Assembly: GCA_035294125.1 (NCBI GenBank)
Contig: DATGLM010000011.1
Coordinates: forward strand, 14,847-78,846
Length of the DNA: 64,000 nucleotides
DNA from: CADDYT01 sp035294125
GTDB taxonomy: Bacteria; Chloroflexota; Ktedonobacteria; Ktedonobacterales; Ktedonobacteraceae
Direction: 5' to 3'
The notes under the pieces were generated by a model that was not told the origin of the DNA, ran no database searches, and worked only from the letters and a program-made list of their open reading frames with translations. Position numbers and translations under genes: made by a program. Position 1 is the first letter of the stretch. Each line of letters starts with the position of its first letter. Below are positions 25,018 to 33,185 of this stretch, piece after piece.

Positions 25018-26586
25018 TTATTGATGATCGTCAGGAGCGGAGTCACTGGCTTCGACGGGGATAGTGGAGCCGTTGACCTTGCCGTTGCTGCTGGCCTGAT
25101 TCTCCTGAGTTGCCAGCGCCGGGATGCGGCTCATCAGGTCGCCAACGCGGGTGCCACTGAGCAGTTCGAACAGGGCCGGGACCTGGGCAACCATGTCGAC
25201 GATGTCACCGGTGAGACGGCTGGCGCCAAGACCACCGTTGTGGGTGCCAGCACCACTGCCGGTAGAGACGATGGTGACTTTGTCGACCTTGCTCAGAGGC
25301 TCGGCGATGGCGCGCACGATCTCCGGCATATTGGTGAGCAGCTTGTCGAGCACGGCAGCCTGGTTGTATTCGTGGAACGCGGCGGCCTTGACCTTCATCG
25401 CGTCGGCTTCGGCTTCACCTTTGGCGCGGATGATTTCTGCTTCTGCCAGGCCTTTGGCGCGGATGACTTCTGCTTCTGCCAGACCTCTGGCCCGGTTGGC
25501 ATCGGCTTCGCCGATACCGCGTGCTTTGGCGGCGTCGGCCTGACCTTGCGCTTCGAGGATGAGGCGCTGGCGTTCGGCTTCGGCGACGGTTTCGATGCGG
25601 CGGCGCTCGGCCTCGGCTGCTTTCTGAACTGTGGCTTGCAGCTCAAGCTCGCGGCGCTGGATTTCAGCCTCCTGCACTTTGATCTGCGCCATCTTCTCGG
25701 CCTCGGTCACTTTGACGGCCTCAGTGACTACCTGCTGCTGCATCATGTTCGCCTGGATATCATAGGCTTTGTCGGCAGAGGCCTGCTGCTTCTTGACTTC
25801 GGCGTCGAAGGCGGCTTTTTTCAGCGACAGGTTGCGCTGCGATTCGGCCTGCAGCGCCAGTGACTCGGTTTCCGCTTTCACGCGCTCCTGGTCTGCTGCC
25901 GATTTGGCCACGGCTGCCTCACGAGCGGCGTTGGCCTGCTGGATTTGCGTGTCGCGCTGAGCCAGAGCGGCGGCTATATCGGCATTCTTGCGAATCTCGA
26001 CGATCTGCGGGCGACCCATGTTGGTGATGTAGTCGTTCTTGTCGCGCACATCCTTGATGGTGAAGGATATGACTTCCAGACCCATCTTTTGCATGTCGGG
26101 GGTGACGGTCTGAAGCATCTTCGCGCCCACCTGCTCAGGGTTTTTCACCAGGTCTTCGACGGTGAGTTGGCCGACGATGCCGCGCAGGTGGCCCTCCATG
26201 ACCAGCCGAATAAGATTTTCGCGATCCTCCTGCCGCTTGCTCAGGAACTGCTCGGCAGCAGTCTTGATGCTCTCTTCATCGGAGCGCACTTTGATCTGCG
26301 TGACGGCTTCGACATTGACGGCAACGCCCTGAATGGTGTAGAGGTCCTGCGAGGGCGCGACGTCGAAGGACATCAACTCAAGCGAGAAGACCTCGGCGCG
26401 GTGCGTGAGCGGAATGACCAGCCGCGAACCGCCGGTCACCACTTTGGTGCCGCCCGCACCGTAGACGATGAGTGCCTGGTTCGGGCCAACCTTGCGCAGG
26501 AGACGCCCGATGGTGCTGATGGCAAAGAAAACGATAACGAGAGCTACCACCACGATTACTACAATGGTAAGCAGAAGTGCGCTCAT
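25018..26586 (-). CDS. floT: Flotillin (SPFH/band 7 protein)
   Basis: A protein of 522 residues. An N-terminal hydrophobic anchor (about 4-26, LLLTIVVIVVVALVIVFFAI) is followed by the SPFH domain (about 35-200: GPNQALIVYGAGGTKVV, VRSDEESIKTAAEQFLSKR, MEGHLRGIVGQLTVEDL). Then comes a long Ala/Glu coiled coil (about 210-420) with repeats of the ARGLAEAEVIRAKGLAEAEI kind, and a C-terminal tail. Flotillins assemble into membrane microdomains and affect fluidity. It is 6 bp from an NfeD-type gene, the standard YuaF-FloT pairing. Size and order agree with Bacillus FloT (about 510 residues). Confidence 0.93.
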   Translation of the reverse strand: MSALLLTIVVIVVVALVIVFFAISTIGRLLRKVGPNQALIVYGAGGTKVVTGGSRLVIPLTHRAEVFSLELMSFDVAPSQDLYTIQGVAVNVEAVTQIKVRSDEESIKTAAEQFLSKRQEDRENLIRLVMEGHLRGIVGQLTVEDLVKNPEQVGAKMLQTVTPDMQKMGLEVISFTIKDVRDKNDYITNMGRPQIVEIRKNADIAAALAQRDTQIQQANAAREAAVAKSAADQERVKAETESLALQAESQRNLSLKKAAFDAEVKKQQASADKAYDIQANMMQQQVVTEAVKVTEAEKMAQIKVQEAEIQRRELELQATVQKAAEAERRRIETVAEAERQRLILEAQGQADAAKARGIGEADANRARGLAEAEVIRAKGLAEAEIIRAKGEAEADAMKVKAAAFHEYNQAAVLDKLLTNMPEIVRAIAEPLSKVDKVTIVSTGSGAGTHNGGLGASRLTGDIVDMVAQVPALFELLSGTRVGDLMSRIPALATQENQASSNGKVNGSTIPVEASDSAPDDHQ

Positions 26587-26592
26587 GGCATG

Positions 26593-27486
26593 CTACTCCT
26601 TTTGCATTTCATTTCGTATTACTAATCCCACGTCGCTGTTGTCGGTGCCGGACTCTTCGAGGAGTGCGCGTAATCTGGCGAGTTCGTCGGAGTCAGGTGC
26701 TGGAGACTGAGGCTGAGCCTGTCCCCTGTTGCCTGTGTATCCCCCTTCGTATCCTGTATCCTTTTCGTGCTCCTCGTGTGCTCCGGCTGGTTCGTTAATA
26801 AAATGGTCCCAGGTGTCAACCTCCGCAACTCCCTGCGTATAGTTGACGACAACTACCTCCTGACCCCGTTCAAGACGCTGGCCGTTGACGCTGCGAGCCG
26901 GGATGCTCTTGCGCAGGCCAGCGGGTGATGTGTAGAGAATCTCGCCCATGCCTTTTTCTTGAATGGTGATGCTCACTGTTCCCAGTAATCCGGTGCGGTC
27001 TGCCACGTCTTGCTCGGTCTCTCCCTCGATGCTCCCGAAGATGCGGCTGAACAGGAGGAGGAGCAGACCGGCTATGACAAGGCCGCTCCCTGCGGCGAGG
27101 ATCAGAGTAACAGGAAGCAGGAAATGGACTGTGTTGTGAAAGACGTACCCGAAGAAACCGAATCCAATCAGAAAGAAGACTATAGAGGTAGGGTTGATAT
27201 AGGCGAACCAGGAGAAGCCACCTCCCTGGTTTCCCTGTCCCTGTGCCGTGTGCGGCTGTGCAGTTGTACCATGACTGCTGTGAGCCGCGTGAGAACTGGC
27301 TGCATGGCTTGCCGCGTGTGTTGTGCCAGCATGTGCCGCTCCAACATGACCAACGTGACCGCTATGGCTTACATTGGCATGACCGGCATGGCCGCCCAGA
27401 GTGCCGAGCAAGCTGGTGACTAGCAGGAAGAGCAGACCGAACAGGAAACAGCCAATAAAGAATAAAGAAAGTGGATCAGTTGCCAT
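26593..27486 (-). CDS. NfeD-like (YuaF-type) membrane protein with His-rich segment
   Basis: A protein of 297 residues; the ATG at 27486 follows a strong AAGGAG. One hydrophobic segment at 8-30, then a segment of about 50 residues rich in His, Gly, Ala and Ser (HAGHANVSHSGHVGHVGAAH), then two TM segments (about 92-155). An OB-fold of the NfeD C-terminal type follows (about 165-235: GLLGTVSITIQEKGMGEIL, LERGQEVVVVNYTQGVAEVD). The His-rich loop could bind metal, and it is not a normal part of YuaF. The tail is acidic. It precedes flotillin by 6 bp and overlaps the upstream membrane gene by 11 bp. Confidence 0.85.
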   Translation of the reverse strand: MATDPLSLFFIGCFLFGLLFLLVTSLLGTLGGHAGHANVSHSGHVGHVGAAHAGTTHAASHAASSHAAHSSHGTTAQPHTAQGQGNQGGGFSWFAYINPTSIVFFLIGFGFFGYVFHNTVHFLLPVTLILAAGSGLVIAGLLLLLFSRIFGSIEGETEQDVADRTGLLGTVSITIQEKGMGEILYTSPAGLRKSIPARSVNGQRLERGQEVVVVNYTQGVAEVDTWDHFINEPAGAHEEHEKDTGYEGGYTGNRGQAQPQSPAPDSDELARLRALLEESGTDNSDVGLVIRNEMQKE

Positions 27487-27802
27487 AGCTTTGCTCCTTC
27501 GGCTGCAAAGCAGCCTTCAGACAATGGCGATCAATACTTTCAAGAATACCGATAATGCCCGTCAGCAGACCCGTGATGCCCAGCACAAAAGCGAAGGCGA
27601 AGCAGAGCGAGCCGACAGGCGCACCGATGAGTGCCAGTAAGGGAAAAAGTGTACCGGCAAATACACTGGCGATCCCCAGAACTGCTGAGCCACTTAGAAG
27701 GAGAACCGGAAGCAGCACAGGATATCTATGCCGCAAGGATCTACTACCGCGCCCCACTGGAAACTGCTGTTGACCAGGAGATTGCTGAAAATCCTGGATC
27801 AT
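27476..27802 (-). CDS. Small membrane protein, first gene of the flotillin operon
   Basis: A protein of 108 residues with AAGGAG seven bases before ATG 27802. The N-terminal 28 residues are polar, then about three hydrophobic segments (YPVLLPVLLLSGSAVLGIAS; LLALIGAPVGSLCFAFAFVL; GITGLLTGIIGIL). Its stop overlaps the NfeD start. No family is recognised; position suggests a partner of NfeD and flotillin. Confidence 0.7.
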   Translation of the reverse strand: MIQDFQQSPGQQQFPVGRGSRSLRHRYPVLLPVLLLSGSAVLGIASVFAGTLFPLLALIGAPVGSLCFAFAFVLGITGLLTGIIGILESIDRHCLKAALQPKEQSYGN

Positions 27803-28047
27803 AACTACTCCTTAATCACTGACTTGTTCTCTCTAACTCTATCGTATGCCAACGAGCCTGCGATGATCAGTATCTTCCTCGACGAAAAGCCCTTTGTACT
27901 ACTCTAAACGTTAAACAGTGTCAAAAATCCAATGAGAGTTTCTTCATACCTTTGTACTTGACCCTTTCGGGGTTGATGCTATACTTTCCTCGGGAGAACC
28001 CGGCAGAACCCAGGCTCTGTCTCGATCTTCCGTTCGGGATGGAAACA

Positions 28048-28527
28048 TTAGTCGGCATGGGCCTGGGTGATTGCGTCAACAATGGCTTCGAGTTCCTCCA
28101 GTGGCAGGCGCGACAACTCAGTGAACAGTGTGAGATAGCGGCGCGGCTCATCAACGCTGCTGAGAGTCTGGAAAAACTGCTGCACCTCCGGTTCGCCGTT
28201 CCATTCCTCTATACTGGCGGCCAGCCAGGTTTCCAGTCGGTCCGTTTCTTGCTCCATATCCGTCAGCAGATCGACACTATAATCAGGCGGATCGCTGACA
28301 AGGTAGCCGGGATGAACTTTAAAAAAGCGGGCCAGCAAGTCGCGACTGGAAGCTGTGAGATGAACTCGCTTGCCGCTTTCAAGTTGAGAGAGATAGGCCT
28401 GACTGAGATGGTCGTTTAACTCTTCCTGCATAGCGCGCACAACTTCTACCTGTGTCATCGGACGATTGAGACCGCGCAATTCGCCCTCAACTTCCCGCAA
28501 GTGTTTGATTTTCTCCGCTAGATTCAT
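28048..28527 (-). CDS. XRE-family helix-turn-helix regulator
   Basis: A protein of 159 residues from ATG 28527 (GAGAGG nine bases upstream). The long upstream extension of the open frame contains the promoter and is not coding. HTH at about residues 5-70: MTQVEVVRAMQEELNDHLSQ, AYLSQLESGKR, and ARFFKVHPGYLV. This is the SinR-like arrangement with a longer first helix. The C-terminal 85 residues are acidic (TDMEQETDRLETWLAASIEE) and may dimerise or bind a signal. The promoter has a 17-bp palindrome over the -10, so it probably represses itself. Targets beyond its own gene are unknown; the flotillin operon is downstream on the same strand, and the molbindin gene diverges upstream. Confidence 0.85.
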   Translation of the reverse strand: MNLAEKIKHLREVEGELRGLNRPMTQVEVVRAMQEELNDHLSQAYLSQLESGKRVHLTASSRDLLARFFKVHPGYLVSDPPDYSVDLLTDMEQETDRLETWLAASIEEWNGEPEVQQFFQTLSSVDEPRRYLTLFTELSRLPLEELEAIVDAITQAHAD

Positions 28528-28554
28528 AACTAGCCTCTCTATCCATTGCTGCTT

Positions 28555-28592
28555 GCTATACTTAGTATAGCTATTTGTTATTTCAATGTCAA
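28555..28592 (-). promoter_or_regulatory. XRE gene promoter with overlapping operator
   Basis: On the minus strand there is a consensus TTGACA (28587-28592), a 17-base spacer and TATACT (28564-28569). The perfect palindrome GCTATAC-TTA-GTATAGC (28555-28571) covers the -10. The position is ideal for autorepression by the XRE protein. The start codon lies 28 bp downstream of the palindrome. Confidence 0.7.
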
Positions 28593-28796
28593 GGGGGAAA
28601 CACGTGAATTTTATCACCATTGTGTCTCGTTTTTCGCAATCTGGCAAGAGCAAAATGGCCCGATAGGTCGTGAAGAGGTGAAAGGCAGGAGAGACTGTGT
28701 TTGCGGGGAACAGGTATAATATATTCTGTAATGAAGCGCGCATCTCAGGCATATATATGCTTGAGTCTTAAATAGGAATGAAAGGAGTTTTACGAC

Positions 28797-29012
28797 ATGG
28801 TGAGCAAGTTTAGTGCCCGCAATCAACTGCGCGGCACCGTAAAATTGGTCAAGCTGGGAACCGTAATGGCCGAGGTGGTGGTGCAATTGCCGGATGGACA
28901 GGAAGTCGTTTCGGCGATTACGCGCAGTTCTGCTGAAGATCTGAGTCTGAAGCAGGGCGACCAGGTAGTGGCGATTATCAAATCGACCGATGTGATGATC
29001 GGCAAAGATTAG
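28797..29012 (+). CDS. TOBE-domain molbindin-like protein
   Basis: A protein of 71 residues behind AAAGGAG. A single TOBE/Mop domain: SARNQLRGTVKLVKLGTVMA, VVVQLPDGQEVVSAITRSSA and LKQGDQVVAIIKSTDVMIGK. This matches stand-alone molbindins, which oligomerise and bind molybdate or tungstate. No molybdate ABC transporter or cofactor gene is near. A stem (AAGAGAGGATATG pairing with CATATCTTCTCTT, one G-T pair) around 29030-29085 is a probable terminator. The rest of 29086-29273 shows nothing I can name. Confidence 0.85.
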   Translation: MVSKFSARNQLRGTVKLVKLGTVMAEVVVQLPDGQEVVSAITRSSAEDLSLKQGDQVVAIIKSTDVMIGKD

Positions 29013-29273
29013 CATCGTACTCTGCTCTGGAAGAGAGGATATGGCACGAGGACAGGCGATTACTCCCATGTCATATCTTCTCTTCGTTCTGGAGTGGAAA
29101 AAAATATGAGCACTTCCCTTAAAGCTGCCGGGCTAAGTAGTATCCCCGTGGCGATGAAGCGCGCATTGCTCTGAATAGGCTGGCGATAGCTACTCATCTT
29201 TCAAGTACTCATAATTTGAGTATAAAGAAAAAAAGAGCTTACGTCAAGGGTGATTGGGGAAAGGCACCAGATT

Positions 29274-30554
29274 TTATTGCAGCGTAATTTCTCCTGTAGA
29301 GCTATCAATGTGGATGGCGACGCTGGTAAGCGGTGTCTGGGCCGGTGGTTGGACGACGGCCCCGTTTTTGGCGGGGTCAAATTCCGCGCCGTGGCAGGGG
29401 CAGACGAGCAGGTGCTGGTTTGGGTCGTAGTCAACCGGGCAGCCGGCGTGCGTGCAGGTGGCGTCGTAGGCCACGAACTGCCCGTTATCGAGATGCACAA
29501 GGATGCCGGGGTCATTGTTTGAGGGAATGGTAAAGCTAACCGAGCTGTTTGCGGGAACGGCGCTGACTTTCGCAATGACGTTGCCTGACGTGCTGCCGGG
29601 GGTTGAGCTACTGCCGGTTGTGGATGGCGCACTCTGCGCGTTATCCGCCAGGGGTCGCAGGATGGATTGGAGGCTGAGGGCGAACCAGGTGAGGACGAGC
29701 ATACCCACACCGCCACTGATGGCACCAAATATGAAGCTGCGGCGGCTTTCCTGTGCAGCGCGGCTGGCGGCAAACTTCCCTCGCGGCTGTGCCTGTCTGG
29801 GAAGCCACAGGCCGCTTTGTTGCTCTCCCGTGGAAGCCTCGTGTACGCCAATGAGAACAGACAGGGGTTGCGCCAGTGCAGCGCGTTGTTGTGGCGAGAG
29901 CGATTGGAGCAGGCGCGGCACCAGGTAGGCGTCGAGTGAAGGCAGCCCGCTATTGAGCGGCCCGGCGAGAATCAGGGTGATCCAGCAGAAGATAAAAACG
30001 ATATCGGAACCATAGAAGTAGGGATAGACGCGCCAGGTCGCGGTGAGGAAGAAGGCGATGTTCAGCAGGAGACCGAAGAAGGCGGCTGGACGCAGCAACA
30101 GCCCAACGAGCGCACCGAGGCCTATGGCGATTTCTCCATAGGCGATGAGCGCGCCAAAGAAACTGGCATGTGGCACCACAGCCTGCACGAGAAAGTTGTG
30201 CAACGGAGAACCGGTAGCGAAGGCAGCAATCTGCCTGCCGATGTAACCGGGTGCGGAGGTCTTGAAATACTGCGGGTCGGTCAGTTTCTGGATGCCTGCG
30301 TAAATGAAGGTGATGCCCAGGAAGAGGCGCAGCGGCAAAACAAAGCGGCTTGCTTTCCACGACGCGGACGCTGGCTGCTTCGATTGTGGTGAGGATGGCA
30401 CTGGCGGCGGTAATGGCTGCGACGATTGAGATGATGGCGGGGATTGTGGCCTCTGCGGTTTCTGGGAAGCCTTCGCCTGGGTTGCCGGTTGTCCCTGGCC
30501 TGTCCCCGTACCTGTGCGTTTCTTTACCGATGGGTCGTTTGCTCTCTGGTTCAT
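29274..30554 (-). CDS. DoxX/DoxD-type membrane protein fused to a Rieske [2Fe-2S] domain
   Basis: A protein of 426 residues from ATG 30554 (GGAGAGG upstream). A Pro/Ser/Gln-rich N-terminus (1-65), then a DoxX-like four-TM domain (about 70-215: LRLFLGITFIYAGIQKLTDP, GEIAIGLGALVGLLLRPAAF). A fifth TM anchors the C-terminal part (about 268-290). The Rieske domain ends the protein with CTHAGC (C367, H369) and CPCHGAEF, the two Cys-His pairs that bind [2Fe-2S]. DoxX/DoxD proteins act with quinones in thiosulfate oxidation and related redox steps; fusion with a Rieske centre suggests electron transfer at the membrane surface. The ferredoxin reductase next upstream is a plausible partner. Confidence 0.88.
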   Translation of the reverse strand: MNQRANDPSVKKRTGTGTGQGQPATQAKASQKPQRPQSPPSSQSSQPLPPPVPSSPQSKQPASASWKASRFVLPLRLFLGITFIYAGIQKLTDPQYFKTSAPGYIGRQIAAFATGSPLHNFLVQAVVPHASFFGALIAYGEIAIGLGALVGLLLRPAAFFGLLLNIAFFLTATWRVYPYFYGSDIVFIFCWITLILAGPLNSGLPSLDAYLVPRLLQSLSPQQRAALAQPLSVLIGVHEASTGEQQSGLWLPRQAQPRGKFAASRAAQESRRSFIFGAISGGVGMLVLTWFALSLQSILRPLADNAQSAPSTTGSSSTPGSTSGNVIAKVSAVPANSSVSFTIPSNNDPGILVHLDNGQFVAYDATCTHAGCPVDYDPNQHLLVCPCHGAEFDPAKNGAVVQPPAQTPLTSVAIHIDSSTGEITLQ

Positions 30555-30710
30555 AATAACCTCTCCGTGTCGGTGATTTCCGTTTTGCGCCCCTTTTCCT
30601 CCACTCTTCCTCAGACCGGGCTTATACGCGCAGCCATTATAGCAGGCAAAAGTAAAAAAAGTGTCAAAAAAGAGTAAAGTATGAGACTCACACCAGACCA
30701 ACTGCCTCCA

Positions 30711-30857
30711 GGCCAGCCAGCGAGCTGGCCAGCCTGACCCACCGGTCGGCGACCCCCAGGCCAGCCGCAAGGGCTGGCCCTACTATATACGTTAGCAGTG
30801 GCGCCGCCTCAGAAGCGGTCGTATATAGTAGGGCCAGCCCTTGCGGCTGGCCTGGGG
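30711..30857. repeat. 38-bp perfect inverted repeat with a related smaller palindrome
   Basis: Arms 30754-30791 and 30820-30857 are perfect complements of 38 bp with a 28-base spacer; each arm contains AGGCCAGCCGCAAGGGCTGG. A related palindrome, GGCCAGC-CAGCGA-GCTGGCC, lies at 30711-30730. The block fills most of the 322-bp gap between two minus-strand genes. It could terminate transcription from the gene at 30877, but lacks a U-run. No gene is present in 30555-30876. Confidence 0.7.
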
Positions 30858-30876
30858 CAACGTCTACGTTCTCGTT

Positions 30877-32274
30877 TTATCTCCCCTGCCGGATCACTGC
30901 CAGCATTTCCGGGACGGTGGTGAGCTTGACACGAGGGCGACCGTGCGGCGCGCCGCAGGCAATTTCATACTGGTCGAGAATCTTCCAGTCCCTGTACGTC
31001 ACATAGTCTACGCCGCGTTCGCGCAGGAATGCCTCGATCTGTGAGGGGTCGCGCTGGTCGTCGCTGATGCCGGGAAGGGTTTCCAGGTCGGCCAGCATGG
31101 ATTCGACGGTAGCGGCGGAGTCCGGCTTGTTATTGCCGATCAGGCCGGAGGGGCCGCGCTTGGCCCAGCCAACGACATATTCCCCTGTTACGACCTCGCC
31201 CGTTTCCGGCTGCACAACGCGCCCGGCAATGTTGTTTATCGTGTGGTTCTTGAAGTTGAAAGGCACGCCCTCGACTGGCACGCTGCGATAGCCGATGGAG
31301 CGCAGAACCATGCCTGCCTCGATGGTCTCAAATGTGCCGTTCCCTTTTGCCTGCGCGACGCCCCTGGCATCCGGGACAAGCTCGTTGTGCTCGATTTTTA
31401 CCGCCGTAATGCGCCCGTCTGTGCCAATGATTTCCACGGGCGAGACCAGGAAACGCATGATGATGCGGCGCGGAGCTGTATGCTCTGTACGACTGGCATA
31501 TTCACGCAGGATGTCCAGGTTGACCTTTGCCGAACGATCCTGTTCGATGGTTGTCCTGCTGATCGGGTCAAGTTCGAGATCGCGCGGGTCAACGATGACG
31601 TCCACGCCCTCAAGTTTGCCCAGTTCCCTGATCTCCGGGTTTTTGAAAGCGGCCTGAGCCGGTCCGCGCCGCCCCAGCACCACGACCTCGCGCACCTTGC
31701 TCTCGCGCAGCTTCTCCAGCGCGTGATCGGCTATATCGGTTTTCATCAACACATCGGGCGAGAGGACAAGCATGCGGGCTACGTCCATAGCCACGTTACC
31801 GTTGCCAACAACGACGACGCGCTCAACCGAGAGGTCGATGGGCAGCGTGCAGTAGTCGGGGTGGCCGTTGTACCAGCCGACAAAGGCGGTTGCCGGGTAG
31901 CTATTGGGCAGGTCTTCGCCGGGGATGCCCATGCGCCGGTCGGCCTGCGCGCCATAAGCATAGATAATCTGATCGTAGAATTGCTTTAATTCATCATGAT
32001 GGATGTCAGTTCCATAGGTCACGTTGCCGAAGAAACGCACACGCGGGTCCGCCAGAATTTTATCGAAGACGCGAATCACCGATTTGATTGACTGGTGGTC
32101 AGGTGAAACGCCGTCGCGCACCAGTCCGAAAGGTGTGGGGAAACGATTGAAAAAATCGATGGTGAGCGAGAGATCGCTTTTCTTGAGGAGGGCCTCGGCG
32201 GCGTAAAAACCGGCAGGGCCGGCCCCGATGATGGCAATACGCAATGGCCGGTCTGTCGTACCAGGTTGTTCCAT
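30877..32274 (-). CDS. FprA-type ferredoxin/adrenodoxin-NADP+ reductase
   Basis: A protein of 465 residues; AGGGAG lies before ATG 32274. The FAD-binding motif is IIGAGPAGFYAAEALL (about 14-29), with FNRFPTPFGLVRDGVSPDHQ, the adrenodoxin-reductase family signature. The NADPH motif VVVVGNGNVAMDVARM follows at about 154-169, and VLRSIGYRSVPVEGVPF and GEYVVGWAKRGPSGLIGNNK are in the C-terminal FAD part. It transfers electrons between NADPH and a ferredoxin or a Rieske-type partner. Close to full length for FprA (about 456). The next gene downstream is the DoxX-Rieske fusion, 322 bp away across a long inverted repeat. Confidence 0.92.
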   Translation of the reverse strand: MEQPGTTDRPLRIAIIGAGPAGFYAAEALLKKSDLSLTIDFFNRFPTPFGLVRDGVSPDHQSIKSVIRVFDKILADPRVRFFGNVTYGTDIHHDELKQFYDQIIYAYGAQADRRMGIPGEDLPNSYPATAFVGWYNGHPDYCTLPIDLSVERVVVVGNGNVAMDVARMLVLSPDVLMKTDIADHALEKLRESKVREVVVLGRRGPAQAAFKNPEIRELGKLEGVDVIVDPRDLELDPISRTTIEQDRSAKVNLDILREYASRTEHTAPRRIIMRFLVSPVEIIGTDGRITAVKIEHNELVPDARGVAQAKGNGTFETIEAGMVLRSIGYRSVPVEGVPFNFKNHTINNIAGRVVQPETGEVVTGEYVVGWAKRGPSGLIGNNKPDSAATVESMLADLETLPGISDDQRDPSQIEAFLRERGVDYVTYRDWKILDQYEIACGAPHGRPRVKLTTVPEMLAVIRQGR

Positions 32275-32464
32275 AAATTAAACTCCCTTAAACGTTATGC
32301 CTCTTTTGTATGCAGGTTCCCATATTTCCAGGAGCATATCCTGCCTCTCTTTGAAACCTGTTTAGTTTTAAAGATAGAATAGCAGTATCACGAGGAAATC
32401 ACAAGAGGGTGAAGCAATCTCACAATTTTTGCGCAGTTTTGGAATACGAGCGGGAGGAAGAGCG

Positions 32465-33154
32465 ATGATATGCCCACGTTGTAGCCGTGTTACGGCTGAT
32501 ATGGAGGAACGCTGCGAGTGCGGCTACAGGTTTGTGGTCAGGGCGGATGAACTGGCAGACTGGTATGAAGATTACAGAAGGTGGGTTGAGAAAGCTTACC
32601 TGGCGGCTGAGACAGCGTGGCAGCAGTCGGGGAAGTCGGGCAATTTTGAGGAGTGGACGCGGCTGCGCATCCCCATCTGTGAGTGTATCGAGCGATCAGG
32701 AACATTTCTGGACGTGGGCTGCGCCAATGGCTTCCTGCTAGAATGCCTGCTGGCGTGGACGAGACTGAAAGGTATAGAGATCACACCCTACGGACTGGAT
32801 ATGTCGGCACGGCTGGTGGAACTGGCAAGGGAACGACTGCCACAATTCCCCGACCATCTCTTTGTAGGCAACGCGCTGGACTGGCAGCCACCGGTGCGCT
32901 TTGACTATGTTCGTACCAGCATAGAATACGTGCCGCTCAATATGCGCCGCGACTTCCTGCACCGGCTCCTCGGTGAGTTTGTGAGCGAGGGTGGCACGCT
33001 GTTGGTGGCACAGTATCGCAGCACGCGAGAAGATCTCACACGAGACTGGATTGATGAGTATTTGTGTGAAATGGGCTTCAATGTAACAGGCTACACTCGT
33101 GGCTTCAGTCGCGAAGGACTGGAAAAATGCCGGGTGGCGATGGTGAAACGGTAA
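32465..33154 (+). CDS. Class I SAM methyltransferase with N-terminal zinc ribbon
   Basis: A protein of 229 residues from ATG 32465 (GGGAGGAAGAG upstream). Residues 3-22 have two Cys pairs, CPRC and CECGY, a small zinc ribbon. The SAM site is FLDVGCANGFLLECL (about 80-94), with GLDMSARLVELARERLP for the adenosine-binding acidic loop. The later strands are DYVRTSIEYVPLNMRRDFLH and GGTLLVAQYRS. The zinc ribbon may bind RNA or protein substrate. The frame from 32429 lacks a ribosome site. It is a single gene between two minus-strand genes; the substrate is unknown. Confidence 0.85.
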   Translation: MICPRCSRVTADMEERCECGYRFVVRADELADWYEDYRRWVEKAYLAAETAWQQSGKSGNFEEWTRLRIPICECIERSGTFLDVGCANGFLLECLLAWTRLKGIEITPYGLDMSARLVELARERLPQFPDHLFVGNALDWQPPVRFDYVRTSIEYVPLNMRRDFLHRLLGEFVSEGGTLLVAQYRSTREDLTRDWIDEYLCEMGFNVTGYTRGFSREGLEKCRVAMVKR

Positions 33155-33185
33155 TGATGGAGGGGGGGCGAACTTGTTCGTCACG

